Of a stretch of 64,000 nt of DNA, positions 1-7,984 are shown piece by piece (the first letter of the stretch is position 1; every line of letters begins with the position of its first letter). The DNA comes from VRUE01 sp963703235. GTDB taxonomy: Bacteria; Actinomycetota; Thermoleophilia; Solirubrobacterales; 70-9. The notes below the pieces were generated by a model, which was not told the DNA's origin, searched no databases, and saw only the letters and a program-made list of their open reading frames with translations. The position numbers were made by a program, and so were the translations under genes. The DNA lies in contig OY969802.1 in NCBI GenBank assembly GCA_963703235.1, positions 186,001 through 250,000 of the forward strand, given 5' to 3'.

Positions 1-1119
1 GTGGGGCCCGGGTTCTGGGAAAGATGGACCCGGCGCGTCATGGCCCGCCCCTGGCTCGCGGTTACCGGTGCCGCCGGGGTGCTGCTCTTCCTCGCCCTGC
101 CGGTCCTCTCGCTCGAGACCGGCACCGAGGCGATCGAGCAGTTCCCCAAGGACAGCGACGTGCGGGTCGGCAACGGGCTGGCCTCGGCGCAGCTGGGCGG
201 CGGCGCCGACCCGGTCCAGATCGTCGCCGCCTTCCCCGGGGAGGTCGACCGCGGCGCCGTCGGCTCCTTCGTCCGCGAACTGCGTGCCGCCCCCGGGGTC
301 AGCTCGGTCTCGCCACCCGTCTACGCAGGCGGCAGCGCCTTGATTGAGGCGACCTCCCGCGCGCAGAGCGATACCGAGGCGGCGACGGCGCTCGTCACCC
401 GCTTGCGCGACGACCTCGTGCCGGCGAGCGCCCTGGCTGGGGTGGCGACGGTCGACGTCGGCGGCGAGACCGCGCGCACCGACGACGCCCGCGCCCAGAT
501 CTCTGGCTCGCTCTGGAAGATCATCGGCTTCGTCCTCGCGCTCAGCTTCGTCGTCCTGATGGTGATGCTGCGCTCGCTGCTGTTGCCGCTGAAGGCGGTG
601 CTGATGAACCTGCTCTCGATCGGCGCCGCCTACGGCGTTCTCGTCGCCGTCTTCCAGTGGGGCTGGCTCGACAGCGTGCTCGGCTTCGAAAGCCTCGGGG
701 CGCTCGACACGATCAACGTGCCGCTGATCTTCGCGATCGTCTTCGGCCTCTCGATGGACTACGAGGTCTTCCTGATGTCCCGCATCCGCGAGCGCTACCT
801 GCGCCACGGCGACAACGAACGAGCCGTCGCCGAGGGCCTCGCCTCCAGCGCCCGCACGATCTCCTCGGCGGCGCTGATCATGAGCTCGGTCTTCGCCGTC
901 TTCGTCCTCACCGGTGTGCCCTCGATCAAGGAGCTGGGCCTCGGCTGCGCGGTGGCGATCGCCCTCGACGCAACGCTCGTGCGGCTGATCCTCGTCCCCG
1001 GCGCGATGAAGCTGATGGGCGAGTGGAACTGGTGGATGCCGTCCTGGCTGGACCGGCTCCTGCCCGACCTCAGCTTTGAGGCTGGCGGCAAGGCCGAGCC
1101 CGAGCCAGCCGAGGCCTGA
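1..1119 (+). CDS. MMPL/RND-family exporter, C-terminal half (5' truncated by window edge)
   Basis: The reading frame is already open at base 1, so this is the 3' part of a longer gene. What remains looks like the second repeat of a two-repeat MMPL protein: a membrane segment near residues 15-37, an extracytoplasmic domain to about 165, then a bundle of hydrophobic segments (about 170-345). The loop GLSMDYEVFLMSRIRE is the typical MMPL motif after the fourth helix of a repeat. Members export lipids or hydrophobic compounds using the proton gradient. Substrate cannot be told. The tail is acidic and Pro/Glu rich. The first displayed GTG is not necessarily a start codon. Confidence 0.85.
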   Translation: MGPGFWERWTRRVMARPWLAVTGAAGVLLFLALPVLSLETGTEAIEQFPKDSDVRVGNGLASAQLGGGADPVQIVAAFPGEVDRGAVGSFVRELRAAPGVSSVSPPVYAGGSALIEATSRAQSDTEAATALVTRLRDDLVPASALAGVATVDVGGETARTDDARAQISGSLWKIIGFVLALSFVVLMVMLRSLLLPLKAVLMNLLSIGAAYGVLVAVFQWGWLDSVLGFESLGALDTINVPLIFAIVFGLSMDYEVFLMSRIRERYLRHGDNERAVAEGLASSARTISSAALIMSSVFAVFVLTGVPSIKELGLGCAVAIALDATLVRLILVPGAMKLMGEWNWWMPSWLDRLLPDLSFEAGGKAEPEPAEA

Positions 1120-1136
1120 GCCCCCCAGACGAGACA

Positions 1137-1185
1137 GACGAGCCGTGAGTTATGCACCCTCTGGGTGCATAACTCACGGCTCGTC
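1137..1185. repeat. 49-bp palindromic element, family A copy 1
   Basis: Perfect inverted repeat with 23-bp arms around a 3-base loop (TCT, 1160-1162). The arm begins GACGAGCCGTGAGTT and continues ATGCACCC. The same arm, with GA in place of AT, recurs at 22262-22310 and, decayed, at 47018-47066. It lies between the MMPL stop and the amidase promoter. It could also terminate transcription, but there is no T tract and the sequence itself is conserved between copies, which points to a dispersed REP-like element. Confidence 0.85.
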
Positions 1186-1194
1186 CCGCCGGGA

Positions 1195-1200
1195 TACGAT
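1195..1200 (+). promoter_or_regulatory. -10 box of leaderless amidase promoter
   Basis: TACGAT ends 7 bases before the ATG at 1208. No Shine-Dalgarno is present, so transcription probably starts at or next to the ATG. Confidence 0.5.
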
Positions 1201-1207
1201 CCCCGGC

Positions 1208-2644
1208 ATGGTTGTGGCGGGAGGAGCGGTGCGCACTGACGATGACGTCGCCTTCGCCGGCGCGGCGCGGCAGGCGGAGATGGTGCGGGCGGGGGAGGTC
1301 ACGCCGACCGAGCTGGTGCGGCTCTGCCTCGACCGGATCGCGCGGCTCGACCCGCAGCTGAACGCGTTCCGGGTCGTTCTGGCCGAGCAGGCGCTGCTCG
1401 AAGCCGAGCAGGCCGAAGCGCGGCTGAAGGCGGGAGAGGAGCGGCCGCTGCTGGGCGTGCCGATCGCGGTCAAGGACGAAGTCGACGTGATCGGACAGGT
1501 GAAGACGATCGGCACCGACGCCTTCACCGAGCCGGCGACGGCGGACTCCGAGATGGTGCGCAGGCTGCGCGAGGCCGGCGCGATCGTCGTCGGCCTGACG
1601 CTGCTGCCGGAGATGGCGATCTGCGGCTTCACCGAGTCGGCCACCTACGGCGTCACCCGCAACCCCTGGAACCCGCAGCGCACGACGGGCGGATCGAGCG
1701 GCGGCTCGGGCGCCGCTGTCGCCGCGGGCTTGGTGCCGATCGCCTCCGCCGGCGACGGGGCCGGCTCGATCCGCATCCCGGCCGCGTCCTGCGGGCTGTT
1801 CGGGCTGAAGCCTTCGCGGGGCCGGGTCTCGATGGCCCCCGACCTCGAAGGCTGGCGCGGCCTCGCGGTCCACGGCTGCCTCAGCCGCACCGTGCTCGAC
1901 ACCGCCCTCTGGCTCGACGTCGTCTCCGGCGGCTCGCGGGAGCCGGAGGCGCCGCCGCCGCCCGAGCGACCCTTCGTCGAGTCGGCGAAGGAGGCGCCCG
2001 GAAGGCTCCGCATCGCCCACTCGACGCGCGCCCCCCGCGCCGCGGCGCCGCCGACCGTCTCCGACGACGCCAAGGCCGCTGTTGCCGCTACGGCCGAGCT
2101 GCTCAGCTCGCTCGGGCACGACGTCGTCCAGAGCGATCCGGACTGGGGCGGGATCGGCAACAACATCACCGCGCGTTTCCTCGGCGGGGTCGCGGAGACC
2201 GTCCGGGAAGTCCCGCACCCGGAGCGGCTCGAACGGCGCACCCGCGGCTTCGGCCGCCTCGGCAGCCTGCTGCCGACCGGGCTGTACGAGCGCGCGAGGG
2301 GCGCGGGTCGCGACGCCGACAGCGCCCGGGTCAACGCGATCTTCGACTCCTGCGACGTGCTGATGACGCCGGTGATGGGCGGTACGGCGCTGCCGGTCAG
2401 GCGCTGGGAGGGCCAGGGGGCGCTGCGCACCGTGCTCGGGATGAGCCGCTTCTATCCCTTCTGCGTCCCCTGGAACCACCTCGGCAACCCGGCGATGTCG
2501 GTGCCGGCCGGCTTCGCCGACGACGGCATGCCGCTGGCCGTTCAGATCGTCGGCCGCCGCGGCGACGAGGCGACGCTGCTCTCGCTTGTCGCCCAGCTCG
2601 AGGCCGAGCGGCCCTGGGCGGACAAGCGCCCGCCGATCTCCTAG
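1208..2644 (+). CDS. Amidase-signature family hydrolase
   Basis: 478 residues. Amidase-signature enzymes hydrolyse C-N amide bonds with a Ser-cisSer-Lys triad. The Lys is in GVPIAVKDEVDV (about residue 88), the Gly/Ser-rich signature is GGSSGGSGAAVAAG, and the second part reads GDGAGSIRIPAASCGLFGLKP. Length is normal for the family. The ATG at 1208 was chosen over upstream in-frame starts because those lie inside the palindrome and the TACGAT box sits just upstream of 1208. Similar enzymes include GatA, but no gatB or gatC is nearby, so this is more likely a catabolic amidase of unknown substrate. Confidence 0.85.
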   Translation: MVVAGGAVRTDDDVAFAGAARQAEMVRAGEVTPTELVRLCLDRIARLDPQLNAFRVVLAEQALLEAEQAEARLKAGEERPLLGVPIAVKDEVDVIGQVKTIGTDAFTEPATADSEMVRRLREAGAIVVGLTLLPEMAICGFTESATYGVTRNPWNPQRTTGGSSGGSGAAVAAGLVPIASAGDGAGSIRIPAASCGLFGLKPSRGRVSMAPDLEGWRGLAVHGCLSRTVLDTALWLDVVSGGSREPEAPPPPERPFVESAKEAPGRLRIAHSTRAPRAAAPPTVSDDAKAAVAATAELLSSLGHDVVQSDPDWGGIGNNITARFLGGVAETVREVPHPERLERRTRGFGRLGSLLPTGLYERARGAGRDADSARVNAIFDSCDVLMTPVMGGTALPVRRWEGQGALRTVLGMSRFYPFCVPWNHLGNPAMSVPAGFADDGMPLAVQIVGRRGDEATLLSLVAQLEAERPWADKRPPIS

Positions 2645-2651
2645 TCGCCCG

Positions 2652-3938
2652 CTAGTTGAAGACCTTGCGCATGCGCGCCATCTCGCGCAGCTTGCCGCGC
2701 GGGCGGATCCGCCGCTGCAGCATCATCTTCAGCGGGTTGGCGTCCGGTTTCCCCGAGGCGATCCAGTCGGCCCAGCTGGCCTCGAGGACGACGTCGGGGT
2801 CGGGCGCCTCGCCCGGCTCCGCCCGGGTCGAGCCGTTGTCGATCGTCAGGTGCCAGGGGTCGGCGTCGCTGAAGCGCCACTGGTAGACCAGGCGCGAGCC
2901 GTTGGCCGCCTCGGGGTTGACGACGCGGGTGACGACGTCGAAGTAGAGGCGCTGTAGCTCCGGCGTGGACTCGGGCGCGGGGCCGTCGGGCGGGCCGAGG
3001 ACGCCGGCCATCATCAGCTTCACCTGCCGCTCGGCGACCTCCTCCTCGCCCATCTCCGGGTCGAACGGGAAGACCCCAGGCGGCATCTCCTCGGTCGGGT
3101 AGCCGATCGTGCGCCAGCGCTGGCGGATCAGTTTCAGCCCGAAGGCGAAGATGTCCTCGAGGCTGAAGCCGTAGCACTCGGTGTACTCGCGGTCGAGGTT
3201 CGGCGGTGAGAAGACGGCCGGGCCGTAGGGCAGCGTTTCGCGCAGCAGCTCGACCACGGCGGCCCGGTTCTCCTCCCAGCCGGGGCGGCCTTCGGCCAGC
3301 AGCTCGGAGAGCACCTTGACGCCGAAGCCGATGTGGCGCTGCTCGTCCTTGGAGACGTTGGCCATGCCGGAGCTGAAGCCGGGCATCGTCTCTTCGGAGG
3401 CGAAGAAGTCCTCGATGAAGTGCTGGCCGGGCTGGGCCAGCGAGCCCTCGACGATCAGGTGGTAGAGGGCGATCGCCTGCGCGTACTTGGGCAGCGAGCG
3501 GTCCTTGCGCAGCTCCTCGGCCATCCGGTCGAGCCGGTCGAAGATGCCGCGATAGCCCCAGTTGAGCTGGGGAAGGGTGGAGGAGAGGGTCTGCTGGATC
3601 GAGTCGCCGCCGACCCCGATCACCTCCCTGAAGAAGCGGTGGAAGAAGACCGAGTGGCGCACCTCGTCGACCTGCTGGGTGGCGAGGAAGTAGGCCTGCT
3701 CCTCGCTCGGCGCGGCGGTGATGTAGGGGGCGAGCGTGTCGGCGACCCGATCCTCGCCGTAGAAGAACATCGAGTAGATCCACATCGCCGAGCGGCGCTG
3801 GATGTCGCTGAGGCTCTCCCAGCCCTCGCGGTCCTGGGAGAAATCGATGTCGTAGGCGCTCCAGTTGCCCTGCTCCCAGCGCTTGTAGAGGTCCTCGTAG
3901 GTGATGTTGTCCATCAGGCTCTGCGACGCGACGCTCAT
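2652..3938 (-). CDS. R2-like ferritin-fold oxidase fused to an SCP2 domain
   Basis: 428 residues. Residues about 15-300 are a ribonucleotide reductase R2-type four-helix di-metal protein: helix motifs QQVDEVRH and SKDEQRHIGFG supply the two ExxH ligand pairs, with further acidic residues in GEDRVAD and in the helix VEGSLAQPGQHFIEDFF. No R1 (nrdA/nrdE) gene is adjacent, which favours the R2-like ligand-binding oxidase group over a true reductase subunit. The last ~110 residues look like an SCP2 sterol/lipid-carrier domain (WHLTIDNG, PDVVLEASWADWIASGKPD). An oxidase acting on a bound lipid is a reasonable inference. A GGAG-type ribosome site precedes the start. Convergent with the amidase, 7 bases apart. 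Confidence 0.75.
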   Translation of the reverse strand: MSVASQSLMDNITYEDLYKRWEQGNWSAYDIDFSQDREGWESLSDIQRRSAMWIYSMFFYGEDRVADTLAPYITAAPSEEQAYFLATQQVDEVRHSVFFHRFFREVIGVGGDSIQQTLSSTLPQLNWGYRGIFDRLDRMAEELRKDRSLPKYAQAIALYHLIVEGSLAQPGQHFIEDFFASEETMPGFSSGMANVSKDEQRHIGFGVKVLSELLAEGRPGWEENRAAVVELLRETLPYGPAVFSPPNLDREYTECYGFSLEDIFAFGLKLIRQRWRTIGYPTEEMPPGVFPFDPEMGEEEVAERQVKLMMAGVLGPPDGPAPESTPELQRLYFDVVTRVVNPEAANGSRLVYQWRFSDADPWHLTIDNGSTRAEPGEAPDPDVVLEASWADWIASGKPDANPLKMMLQRRIRPRGKLREMARMRKVFN

Positions 3939-4043
3939 CTCTCTCCTTCGTTCGGACGCCGCGAGGCGCCTCCGGCCAGCTGCGGTGACCGAGAGCGTAC
4001 CGCGATCCTGGCTGCCCAGCCAGTTTGGGCTAAGTGATGTGGC

Positions 4044-5537
4044 TCACACAGCGGCGGGAGTCTCGATCTCCCGCTTCAGGATCTTTCCCGTCGGGCCCTT
4101 CGGGAGGTCGTCGAGGAACCAGACGACGCGCGGGTACTTGTAGGCGGCGATCCGGTCCTTGACGTAGGAGCTGACTTCCTCGGGCGTCAGCTGCTCGCCC
4201 TCGTGGAGGACCACGGCGGCGCCGATCTCCTCGCCCCACTCGTCGTGGGGCACGCCGACCACCGCCGCTTCGCGGATCTTCGGGTGCTCGTAGAGGACCT
4301 CCTCGACCTCGCGCGGGTAGACGTTGTAGCCGCCGCGGATGATCAGGTCCTTCTTGCGGTCGACGATGTAGAAATAGCCCTCCTCGTCGGTGCGGGCCAT
4401 GTCGCCGCTGTGGAACCAGCCGCCGCGCATCGCCTCCTCGGTCGCGTCGGGACGCTGCCAGTAGCCCTTCATGATGTTGTGGCCGCGGATCACGATCTCG
4501 CCGACCTCGCCCTGCTCGACCGGGTTGTCGTCCTCGTCGACCACGCGCATCTCGACGCCGTCGATCGGAGTGCCGATCGAGCCCGGCTTGCGCTCCTTGT
4601 CCGGGTGGTTCGAGGAGGACACCGGTGAGGTCTCGGAGAGCCCGTAGCCCTCGAGCACGATCGCCCCGAAGGCCTCCTCGAAGCCGCGCAGGACCTCGAC
4701 CGGCATCGAGGCGCCGCCGGTGATGCAGGTCCGCAGGGTCGAGGTGTCGTAGCTCTCGCGCTCGGGGTGGTGCAGGAGGGCGCCGAACATCGTCGGCACG
4801 CCGTAGAAGTGGGTGACCTTGTCGCGCTGCATCGTCTCCAGCGCCTCGCCGGGGTCGAATTTCGGCACCAGGGTGAGGCAGGCGCCGACCCGCAGCGAGG
4901 CGTTCATGCCGACCGTCTGCCCGAAGGAGTGGAAGAGCGGCAGCGCGCCGAGGACGACGTCGCCGGCGTCGATCTCGCAGGTCGTGCGCGAGGAGACCTC
5001 GGCGTTGCGGGAGAGGTTGGCGTGGGTCAGCTCGGCGCCCTTCGGCTTGCCGGTAGTACCGGAGGTGTAGAGGATCACCGCCGTGTCGTCCTCGGCGGTG
5101 TCGACGAGCCCCGGGGTCGGCTCGACGCTCGCCAGGGCGGCGGCGAACGCGCTCGGCTCGACCTCGATCGGCTCGGCGCCGGCCTCGGCGGCACCCTCCC
5201 GTGCCTCCTCGGCGAAACCGTTCCAGGCCAGCAGCAGCTTCGCTCCCGAGTCTTCCAGGTAGAAAGCGATCTCGCGCCGCTTCAGCAGTACGTTCATCGG
5301 CACCACGATGCCGCCGGCGCGCAGCACCCCGTAATAGGCGACCGGGAACTGCGGCACGTTGGGCAGCATCACCCCGATCCTGTCGCCCTGCCCGAGCCCT
5401 TTCTCGCGCAGCAGCGTCGCCAGACGGGCGCTGGCGTCGTCGAGCTCCCGGTAGCTCAGCTCGAAGTCGCCAAGGCGGATCGCCGGGCTGTCGGGCGATC
5501 GCTCGGCACTTTCCGTGACTATCGAAGCGAGGTTCAT
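4044..5537 (-). CDS. Long-chain fatty acid / acyl-CoA ligase (AMP-forming)
   Basis: 497 residues, ANL superfamily; it activates carboxylic acids as acyl-adenylates and then acyl-CoA. P-loop YTSGTTGKPKGAELTH, A5 motif GYGLSETSP, A7-A8 motif YFYIVDRKKDLIIRGGYNVYP, and the terminal catalytic Lys in GPTGKILKREI are all present. The start was placed at the ATG whose ATGA overlaps the stop of the upstream transporter gene (4-base overlap); an ATG two codons upstream is the alternative. The overlap implies translational coupling with the BASS transporter. Substrate chain length is not readable. Confidence 0.88.
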   Translation of the reverse strand: MNLASIVTESAERSPDSPAIRLGDFELSYRELDDASARLATLLREKGLGQGDRIGVMLPNVPQFPVAYYGVLRAGGIVVPMNVLLKRREIAFYLEDSGAKLLLAWNGFAEEAREGAAEAGAEPIEVEPSAFAAALASVEPTPGLVDTAEDDTAVILYTSGTTGKPKGAELTHANLSRNAEVSSRTTCEIDAGDVVLGALPLFHSFGQTVGMNASLRVGACLTLVPKFDPGEALETMQRDKVTHFYGVPTMFGALLHHPERESYDTSTLRTCITGGASMPVEVLRGFEEAFGAIVLEGYGLSETSPVSSSNHPDKERKPGSIGTPIDGVEMRVVDEDDNPVEQGEVGEIVIRGHNIMKGYWQRPDATEEAMRGGWFHSGDMARTDEEGYFYIVDRKKDLIIRGGYNVYPREVEEVLYEHPKIREAAVVGVPHDEWGEEIGAAVVLHEGEQLTPEEVSSYVKDRIAAYKYPRVVWFLDDLPKGPTGKILKREIETPAAV

Positions 5538-6400
5538 CCCCATTGGCCCGCTGGCAGTCTAGCCCTCATCGTCCAGGCGAAGGCGCCGCCGGTAAAGAGC
5601 ATGAAGGAGGCGTAGACGGCGGCCGGAATCGTCACCGTGCTGGCCAGGGTCGCGCCGACGGCGATCGCCAGCGCGGCGTTGTGGATCCCCAGCTCCAACG
5701 AGATCGCCGTCCCCTGGCGGTTGTCGAGCCGGGCCAGCTTCGAGATCGCGAAGCTGATCGACATCGCGGCGACGTTCAGCGCCAGCGCCGCGGCGCCGAC
5801 CTCGGCGGCGTTCTCGACCACCGTGTCGTGCTCGCTGGCGATCGCGCCGAGGATGACTAGCCCGAACAGGACCAGGGCGACGTTGCGGAAGCGGGGGTAG
5901 ATCGCTTCGATGCGGCGCGGGTCCCGACGCCGCAGCTCCATCCCGATCGCCACCGGCACGATCGTGATCGCGAAGACGCGGGCGACGATGCCGAGCATGC
6001 TGGCGTCGCCGACCTCGCCGGCGCCGAAGTGGCTTGCGGAGAGGGCGAGGAAGAGCGGCACGGTGACGATCGCCCCGACGCTGCTGATCGCCGTCATCGT
6101 GATCGAGAGCGCCGTGTCCCCGCGCGAGAGGTGGGTCAGCATGTTGGCCATCATTCCGCCGGGAGAGGCCCCGAGCAGCACCAGCCCCACCGCCAGCTCG
6201 GGTGAGAGGCCGAACAGCTCGGCCATCGTCAGAGCGAGCAGCGGCGAGATCAGCGCCAGGTTGAGCATCCCGATCGCGACCCCGCGCGGCGCCACCAGCA
6301 CGCGCCGGAAGTCGGCCGCCGTCAGCGTCATTCCGAGGCTGCACATGATCACCGCGATCGCGGCCGGCAGGACGAGCTCGGTGAGGAGGGGGCTGTCCAT
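5534..6400 (-). CDS. Bile acid:sodium symporter (BASS) family transporter
   Basis: 288 residues with about 9-10 hydrophobic segments. GASPGGMMANMLTHLSRGD and the later ELGIHNAALAIAVG resemble the two crossed, broken-helix regions of ASBT/BASS proteins that bind sodium and an organic anion. The start at 6400 removes an 11-residue basic extension and sits 8 bases after a TACCGT -10 box. It overlaps the acyl-CoA ligase by 4 bases, so an organic acid could be imported and then activated to its CoA ester by the product of the next gene (inference). Confidence 0.82.
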   Translation of the reverse strand: MDSPLLTELVLPAAIAVIMCSLGMTLTAADFRRVLVAPRGVAIGMLNLALISPLLALTMAELFGLSPELAVGLVLLGASPGGMMANMLTHLSRGDTALSITMTAISSVGAIVTVPLFLALSASHFGAGEVGDASMLGIVARVFAITIVPVAIGMELRRRDPRRIEAIYPRFRNVALVLFGLVILGAIASEHDTVVENAAEVGAAALALNVAAMSISFAISKLARLDNRQGTAISLELGIHNAALAIAVGATLASTVTIPAAVYASFMLFTGGAFAWTMRARLPAGQWG

Positions 6401-6408
6401 GCGAGGGG

Positions 6409-6414
6409 ACGGTA
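6409..6414 (-). promoter_or_regulatory. -10 box of leaderless BASS transporter promoter
   Basis: On the minus strand TACCGT ends 8 bases before the ATG at 6400. The same hexamer precedes glyS at similar spacing. Confidence 0.45.
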
Positions 6415-6459
6415 TTCGGTAGGAGCGGGCCACCGCATTTTGCTCTGCGATTCCCTAGC

Positions 6460-6969
6460 ATGGCCGCCGTGAACTTGACCTGGCCGATCCTCTTGCTTTG
6501 CCTGGTGTTGGCCGCCGCCGGCTGCGGCGACGACGACTCGTCGGCTGGATCGAGCTCGAACGGATCGAGCTCGGCTCAGTCTCCCGCCGAAGCGGCAAAG
6601 CGCAGCAAGCCGAAGGTGGCGGTCCCGACCGGATCGTCGCCACAGGAACTGGTCGAGGAAGATCTGATCGAAGGCAGCGGGGCGAACGCGAAAGCGGGCG
6701 ACCAGGTGACGGTCCAGTACGTCGGCGTCGGCTTCGATAGCCGCAAAGAGTTCGACGCCTCCTGGGATCGCGGCGAACCGTTCAGCTTTCAGCTCGGCGC
6801 CGAAGAAGTGATCCCCGGCTGGGACCAGGGCATCGTGGGTATGAAGGCTGGCGGCCAGCGTCAGCTGGCGATCCCAGCTGACCTCGCCTACGGCGAAGCC
6901 GGCTTCCCTCCTGCGATCAAGCCCAACGAAGCCCTCGTTTTCGTCGTCGACCTGCTCGATGTCGAATAA
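6460..6969 (+). CDS. FKBP-type peptidyl-prolyl isomerase lipoprotein, copy 1 (canonical)
   Basis: 169 residues. A lipoprotein signal ends in the lipobox LAAAGC, followed by an Asp/Ser/Gly-rich linker and one FKBP domain. Of the six copies in the window this one keeps most catalytic-pocket residues: QYVG, FDASW, VIPGW and LAYGE. It should be a membrane-anchored proline isomerase or chaperone outside the cytoplasmic membrane. First of five head-to-tail paralogues, divergent from the BASS gene. The shared linker theme KPKVAVPTG...ELVEEDLIEGSG marks the whole group. Confidence 0.88.
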   Translation: MAAVNLTWPILLLCLVLAAAGCGDDDSSAGSSSNGSSSAQSPAEAAKRSKPKVAVPTGSSPQELVEEDLIEGSGANAKAGDQVTVQYVGVGFDSRKEFDASWDRGEPFSFQLGAEEVIPGWDQGIVGMKAGGQRQLAIPADLAYGEAGFPPAIKPNEALVFVVDLLDVE

Positions 6970-6993
6970 CGGGCTATTGCTTCAATTTTCCCG

Positions 6994-6999
6994 TATGGT
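6994..6999 (+). promoter_or_regulatory. -10 box before FKBP copy 2
   Basis: TATGGT ends 8 bases before the ATG at 7008, with no ribosome binding site: a leaderless arrangement. It gives the broken copy 2 its own promoter. Confidence 0.45.
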
Positions 7000-7007
7000 C
7001 CCCTGCG

Positions 7008-7509
7008 ATGAAAGCTTTTGCTCTGGCCGTCGCCGGACTCGCGGCGATCGTTGCCGCCAGTTGCGGAAACGACGACTCGACGGGCGCAACGGCGCAGGCA
7101 AATCCGCCCGGCTCGCCGGCTGAGGCCCGGGAACGCTCCAGACCGGCGGTGCGAGCTCGAGACGGCACCCCGCCCCGGAAGCTGGTCAAACGAGATTCTG
7201 ATCGAGGGTAGCGGCGCCACGGCCGACAAGAGCAAGGAAGTGACGATCGAGTACGTCGGCTACGACTACAGGACCGGCAGGAGCACCGGTGTCGCCGGGG
7301 ATAACAGAACTGCCGACTTCGAGCTCACCAACGGCTTTGTGCTCGACGGCTTGCGAAAGGGGATCGTTGGAATGAGGGCGGGTGGCCGTCGCGAACTGAT
7401 CATTCCGCCGAACCTCGCCTTCGGCTCTGACGGCGCGCCGCCGAAAATCGCCCCAAACGCGACGGTGGTGTACGTCGTCGACCTCTTGGAAGTGGAGCCC
7501 GGGAGATGA
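7008..7509 (+). pseudogene. FKBP lipoprotein copy 2, frameshifted
   Basis: The ATG at 7008 opens a lipoprotein signal (AIVAASC) and linker, but the frame stops at 7211. The FKBP domain (VTIEYVGYDY to VVYVVDLLEVEPG) continues in the +1 frame from 7198 to 7509. Comparison with the paralogues, which read KDLIEG, shows an extra T in GATTCTG at 7196-7197; removing one T restores LVKRDLIEGSG and an intact gene of about 166 residues. The FKBP pocket is already altered (VLDGL for VIPGW, LAFG for LAYG). Either a recent pseudogene or a sequencing error. Confidence 0.8.
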
Positions 7510-7510
7510 C

Positions 7511-7984
7511 ATGGGCGTGAAGCCGCCGATACTGCTGGCGGTCTGTGCCACCCTCGTGCTCGCCGGATGCGGCAGCGATTCCTCGGCCGAGACCAGCAGC
7601 GACGAGGCAGCCGATCGTGCGAAGCCCACGGTGCCCAAGGGGCCCACGGCGAAGAAGCTCGTCGTCGAGGACTTGATCGAAGGGACCGGCGCCGTGGCGG
7701 AGGAGGGCGACGAACTGGCGGTCCATTACGTGGCAGGGATCTACGAGACCGGCGAGGAAATCGAATCGGCCTGGGTCCGCGGAGAACCTCTCGGCTTCAC
7801 GCTCGGGTCCGGCTCCTGGATGAAGGGATGGGAAGACGGGATGCCCGGGATGCGGGTCGGCGGCCGTCGCGTGCTCATCTTCCCGACGATTCCCGCGGAC
7901 GTGCCACCCGGCAGCAAGCTTGGCGACACCCTCGTGTACGTCGTCGATCTGCTCGAAGCGACGGAGCCCCCCGACGAATCGTGA
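7511..7984 (+). CDS. FKBP-type lipoprotein, copy 3
   Basis: 157 residues with lipobox LVLAGC, a short acidic linker and an FKBP-like domain (VHYVAGIYETGEEIE, GMPGMRVGGRR, VYVVDLL). The VIPGW segment is replaced by WMKGW and the LAYGE turn is lost, so isomerase activity is doubtful. It starts just after copy 2 and overlaps copy 4 by 4 bases. It is much closer to the distant copy at 60.5 kb than to its neighbours. Confidence 0.82.
   Translation: MGVKPPILLAVCATLVLAGCGSDSSAETSSDEAADRAKPTVPKGPTAKKLVVEDLIEGTGAVAEEGDELAVHYVAGIYETGEEIESAWVRGEPLGFTLGSGSWMKGWEDGMPGMRVGGRRVLIFPTIPADVPPGSKLGDTLVYVVDLLEATEPPDES

Noticed and set aside
1070..2479. Antisense frame across the amidase gene
   Set aside because: It shadows the amidase signature frame and runs through the palindromic repeat.
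7018..7509. Separate gene starting at 7018 in the second frame of FKBP copy 2
   Set aside because: The first 60 codons are antiphase to the lipoprotein signal read from 7008; the FKBP part belongs to one frameshifted gene.
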